Part shown: one piece after another, positions 7,709 through 9,585 of the stretch
How the letters are laid out: each line of letters opens with the position of its first letter
How positions within the stretch are numbered: position 1 is the first letter of the stretch
NCBI GenBank assembly: GCA_022600695.1
Contig: JAHZJY010000331.1
Coordinates: 1-9,585, forward strand
DNA from: Actinomycetes bacterium
Lineage (GTDB): Bacteria > Actinomycetota > Actinomycetes > Mycobacteriales > Mycobacteriaceae
Length of the DNA: 9,585 nucleotides
Direction of reading: 5' to 3'
Translations under genes and position numbers: made by a program
Notes under the pieces: generated by a model
What the model saw: the letters and a program-made list of their open reading frames with translations, nothing else
What the model was told of the DNA's origin: nothing
Databases searched by the model: none

Positions 7709-8611
7709 CTACGTGAGCCGGATGGTGAATGTCGCGCTCGCCGGCCGCCCGGGCACCGCGACGTTGTAGGTGCCCTTGCGCAGGGCGTTGGTTGGAGCGG
7801 TCATCGGCTCGATGCCCACCACGTCGTCGTTCTTGGGCGCGAAAATCTGCGCAGCCGGGAAACCGTGGTCGAAGACCACCTCGATGCGACGGTCTCCACC
7901 GGCGAGCGCGAATGTGCCGCCCTGCGGAACTTCGTCGAAACCATCGTCAAAAACACTGTCGCCCAAAAGTTCCGATTTGGCCGGCATCTCCTGGGTGGCT
8001 CCGCTCGGGATTCCCCAGTTGTCCACTGGCAGATGCCGCATCGGTGGGGTCTCCAGCAGCCACTCCGCCCGCGGCACATCCGGAATCCTCAGATAGGGAT
8101 GGAAGCCGAAGCACAGCGGCACTGACGCCGAGGTGGTCGGCGTCACGGTTGTCTCGATGCTCAACGCACGGTTGGTCACCGAGATGTCCAGCGTCACCAC
8201 GTGGGGAAAAGGAAAGCTGGTCAGCAGTCGCGGCTGACCCCCGTAGTCCAAATCCGCGGTCAGCCGGTTATCGGCGAGTTGCTTGACCAGCCAGCCGGGG
8301 TAGGCCGCCAGCACACCGTGAATCACCAGGCCGTGTTCGTCGGAACGCACACCACCGACACCCGGGGTCAACGTGACCGCGCCACCGTCCACCCCGTAGC
8401 CATTCGCGCTGAGCCGGTTGGCCCACGGGTACAGAATCGGAATGCCCATGGTCTTACCGGTCGTCAGGTAGGCGTTGAGGCCGCGCCGCTGCCCGAGGAG
8501 TTCGACGCCACCATCAGCCAGTGACGTGCACACCATTCCGGCCGACGGAACAAAGGTGGCGGTGAGAGCCGACGCCGGATCCTTCAGGGTGATCGAGGGC
8601 AGCTGGGCCAT
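7709..8611 (-). CDS. Aldose 1-epimerase (mutarotase) family protein
   Basis: 300 residues from the ATG at 8609-8611. The galactose mutarotase beta-sandwich pattern is present: PILYPWANRLS (58-68) with the conserved Asn-Arg, LVIHGVL (95-101) with His98, CFGFHPYLRIP (167-177) with His171, and VVGIEPMTAPTNAL (264-277) with Glu268 as the likely catalytic base. The family interconverts alpha and beta anomers of hexoses; some members act on other sugars or hexose-6-phosphates, and no substrate can be read here. No signal peptide, so cytosolic. An ATG at 8636-8638 would add 9 residues (MGHSWHNPT), which look unlike the family. The 8611 start has no ribosome site but has CACAAT (8623-8618) 6 bases upstream, so it may be leaderless. 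It lies on the same strand as the carrier protein gene, 48 bases after its stop, so it may also be read through from there. Confidence 0.85.
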   Translation of the reverse strand: MAQLPSITLKDPASALTATFVPSAGMVCTSLADGGVELLGQRRGLNAYLTTGKTMGIPILYPWANRLSANGYGVDGGAVTLTPGVGGVRSDEHGLVIHGVLAAYPGWLVKQLADNRLTADLDYGGQPRLLTSFPFPHVVTLDISVTNRALSIETTVTPTTSASVPLCFGFHPYLRIPDVPRAEWLLETPPMRHLPVDNWGIPSGATQEMPAKSELLGDSVFDDGFDEVPQGGTFALAGGDRRIEVVFDHGFPAAQIFAPKNDDVVGIEPMTAPTNALRKGTYNVAVPGRPASATFTIRLT

Positions 8612-8659
8612 CGTCGGATTGTGCCATGAATGACCCATCGTTGACCAAGCCGCCGGATG

Positions 8660-8899
8660 TCAGCGGTGCTGGTCGATATAGTCGCTCAGGTCGGCGATCG
8701 TCCGCAGCGAAGCGTACTGGGATTCCGGGATATCGACCTGGAAACGCTTGTGCAGGCGGACCAGGAAGTTGAGCCAGTCCATCGAATCCAGGTCGACCTG
8801 ATCGCGGAGCAGCTCGGTGTCGGACAGCTCGCCCTCGTCGATCTCAGGTGCGATGTCGATCAGCTCGGCCACCACCCCTGCCCTGGTCTGACTGTTCAT
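8660..8899 (-). CDS. Stand-alone acyl carrier protein (phosphopantetheine-binding)
   Basis: 79 residues. The four-helix carrier fold is evident, with the attachment motif DLDSMDW: Ser39 would carry 4'-phosphopantetheine, though the usual DSL is DSM here. LNFLVRLHKRFQVDIPE and the final LRTIADLSDYI match the second, third and fourth helices. The charge is acidic, as usual. The start is the ATG at 8897-8899 because AGGGAGG-like sequence (AGGAGGG, 8912-8906) lies 6 bases upstream. A GTG at 8929 would overlap the stop of the preceding gene but has no comparable support. It follows the E2-type acyltransferase gene by 26 bases on the same strand, so the two are almost certainly co-transcribed and functionally linked. 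It is not the fatty-acid synthase carrier AcpM, which has a different context and a longer tail. Confidence 0.9.
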   Translation of the reverse strand: MNSQTRAGVVAELIDIAPEIDEGELSDTELLRDQVDLDSMDWLNFLVRLHKRFQVDIPESQYASLRTIADLSDYIDQHR

Positions 8900-8905
8900 A
8901 TCGTG

Positions 8906-8912
8906 CCCTCCT
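8906..8912 (-). promoter_or_regulatory. Ribosome binding site deciding the carrier protein start
   Basis: On the minus strand AGGAGGG lies 6 bases before the ATG at 8899. It decides between that start and the in-frame GTG at 8929. Confidence 0.8.
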
Positions 8913-8925
8913 GGTAGGTCCCGGC

Positions 8926-9585
8926 TCACAGGTCCCCGGGCCGCTGTAGCAGCCGGTTGATCTCGGCCAGGAACAGCGCGCCACGGGCACCGTCGCTGGC
9001 CCGGTGATCGGCGGCGAGGCTGGAATACACCGTAGTGGCCACCCGGATACCGCCGTCCACCACGACCACCCGCTGGGCGGGCCTGCCGAACCCGACGATG
9101 GCGACCTGTGGCGGATAGATCACCCCGAACACCGAGTCGACGCCCTGCTCGCCAAGGTTGGTGACGGTGATGGTCGGATCGGACATCTCCGAACTGCGCA
9201 GCGATCCGGCTCGGGCCCGGGCGACCAGATCGGTCAGGTCGGCCATGAGCTCGGTGAGTGATTTCTCCGAGACATCGTGGATGGCCGGGGCCACCAGTCC
9301 GCCGCCGCGCAGCGAGATCGCCACCCCCACATGCTGACCGGCCGCCGGCTCGAATCCGGTATCGCGCCAGAAACCGTTGAATTCACTGAACTTGCGGGCG
9401 GCCAGAGCCACCGCCTTGAGCTGCAATACCGCCGGCAGCAGTCGTTCGGTGATCGGCCGGCCGATGTTTCGCTCGGTCAGCCAGTCCAGTGCGGCGTCCA
9501 GGATGATCTCGTCGGCCAGGTAGTAGTGCGGGATCTCCCGTTTGGAGCGGCCCATCGCCGCGGCGATCGAGGCCCGCATGGCCGC
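8926..9585 (-). CDS. 2-oxo acid dehydrogenase E2-type acyltransferase, catalytic domain (5' end outside the window)
   Basis: The open frame reaches the window edge; 219 codons are visible. From the first Met (9577-9579), MRASIAAAMGRSKREIPHYYL (motif spans residues 1-21) is the standard beginning of the E2 catalytic domain. Then come VGVAISLRGGGLVAPAI (84-100), the TNLGEQGVDSVFGVIYPPQ segment (140-158) and the active site DHRASDGA (191-198), with catalytic His192 and Asp196 kept; the two residues between Arg and Asp are Ala-Ser where most members have hydrophobic ones. In the family this domain moves an acyl group between lipoyl-lysine and CoA. Two more in-frame codons (Ala-Ala) precede the Met, and members normally have lipoyl and E1/E3-binding domains upstream, so the Met is probably internal; whether a lipoyl domain exists cannot be seen. 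It is followed by the carrier protein gene. Confidence 0.88.
   Translation of the reverse strand, partial: AAMRASIAAAMGRSKREIPHYYLADEIILDAALDWLTERNIGRPITERLLPAVLQLKAVALAARKFSEFNGFWRDTGFEPAAGQHVGVAISLRGGGLVAPAIHDVSEKSLTELMADLTDLVARARAGSLRSSEMSDPTITVTNLGEQGVDSVFGVIYPPQVAIVGFGRPAQRVVVVDGGIRVATTVYSSLAADHRASDGARGALFLAEINRLLQRPGDL

Overview
The window is high-GC DNA from an actinobacterium, most likely a fast-growing Mycobacterium (Mycolicibacterium) or a close relative. Three things point there: the gene order dnaK-grpE-dnaJ-hspR with HspR-type (HAIR) operators and no CIRCE element; a membrane protein resembling the mycobacterial GAP/Sap family; and mycobacterial-type expression signals (TANNNT -10 boxes, a probable leaderless start, GTG starts, GTGA stop/start overlaps).

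Layout. Positions 5-1078 (+) encode a membrane iron transporter-like protein with a ferritin-like N-terminal domain fused to a VIT1/CCC1 domain. It converges on a lipoprotein lytic transglycosylase (1121-2062, -). A short divergent promoter region (2063-2156) leads to a six-helix GAP/Sap-like membrane protein (2157-2918, +), which converges on a small SpoIIAA-like (STAS/SEC14) protein (2943-3296, -). The longest gene-free stretch, 3297-3553, is the dnaK control region. It holds an ECF (SigH-type) promoter match, a TTGACA promoter and three HAIR-like inverted repeats. Then comes the heat-shock operon dnaK (3554-5407), grpE (5404-6030), dnaJ (6067-7263) and hspR (7260-7634), closed by a very long bidirectional hairpin terminator (7639-7696).

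Beyond the terminator, on the minus strand, is a run of three closely spaced genes read from the window edge inwards: a 2-oxo acid dehydrogenase E2-type acyltransferase (cut by the edge), a stand-alone acyl carrier protein, and an aldose 1-epimerase-like protein.

How they work together. DnaK, DnaJ and GrpE form the Hsp70 folding cycle. HspR, encoded last and coupled to dnaJ, should repress the operon through the HAIR sites, with DnaK as co-repressor as known in Streptomyces, while the ECF promoter would give a separate stress input. The E2-like acyltransferase next to an acyl carrier protein is the least ordinary part of the window. It suggests acyl transfer to or from a carrier protein rather than, or as well as, CoA, but the deciding upstream genes lie outside the window. 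The rest is ordinary chromosomal housekeeping or accessory content; I see no insertion sequences, CRISPR arrays, tRNA or rRNA genes.
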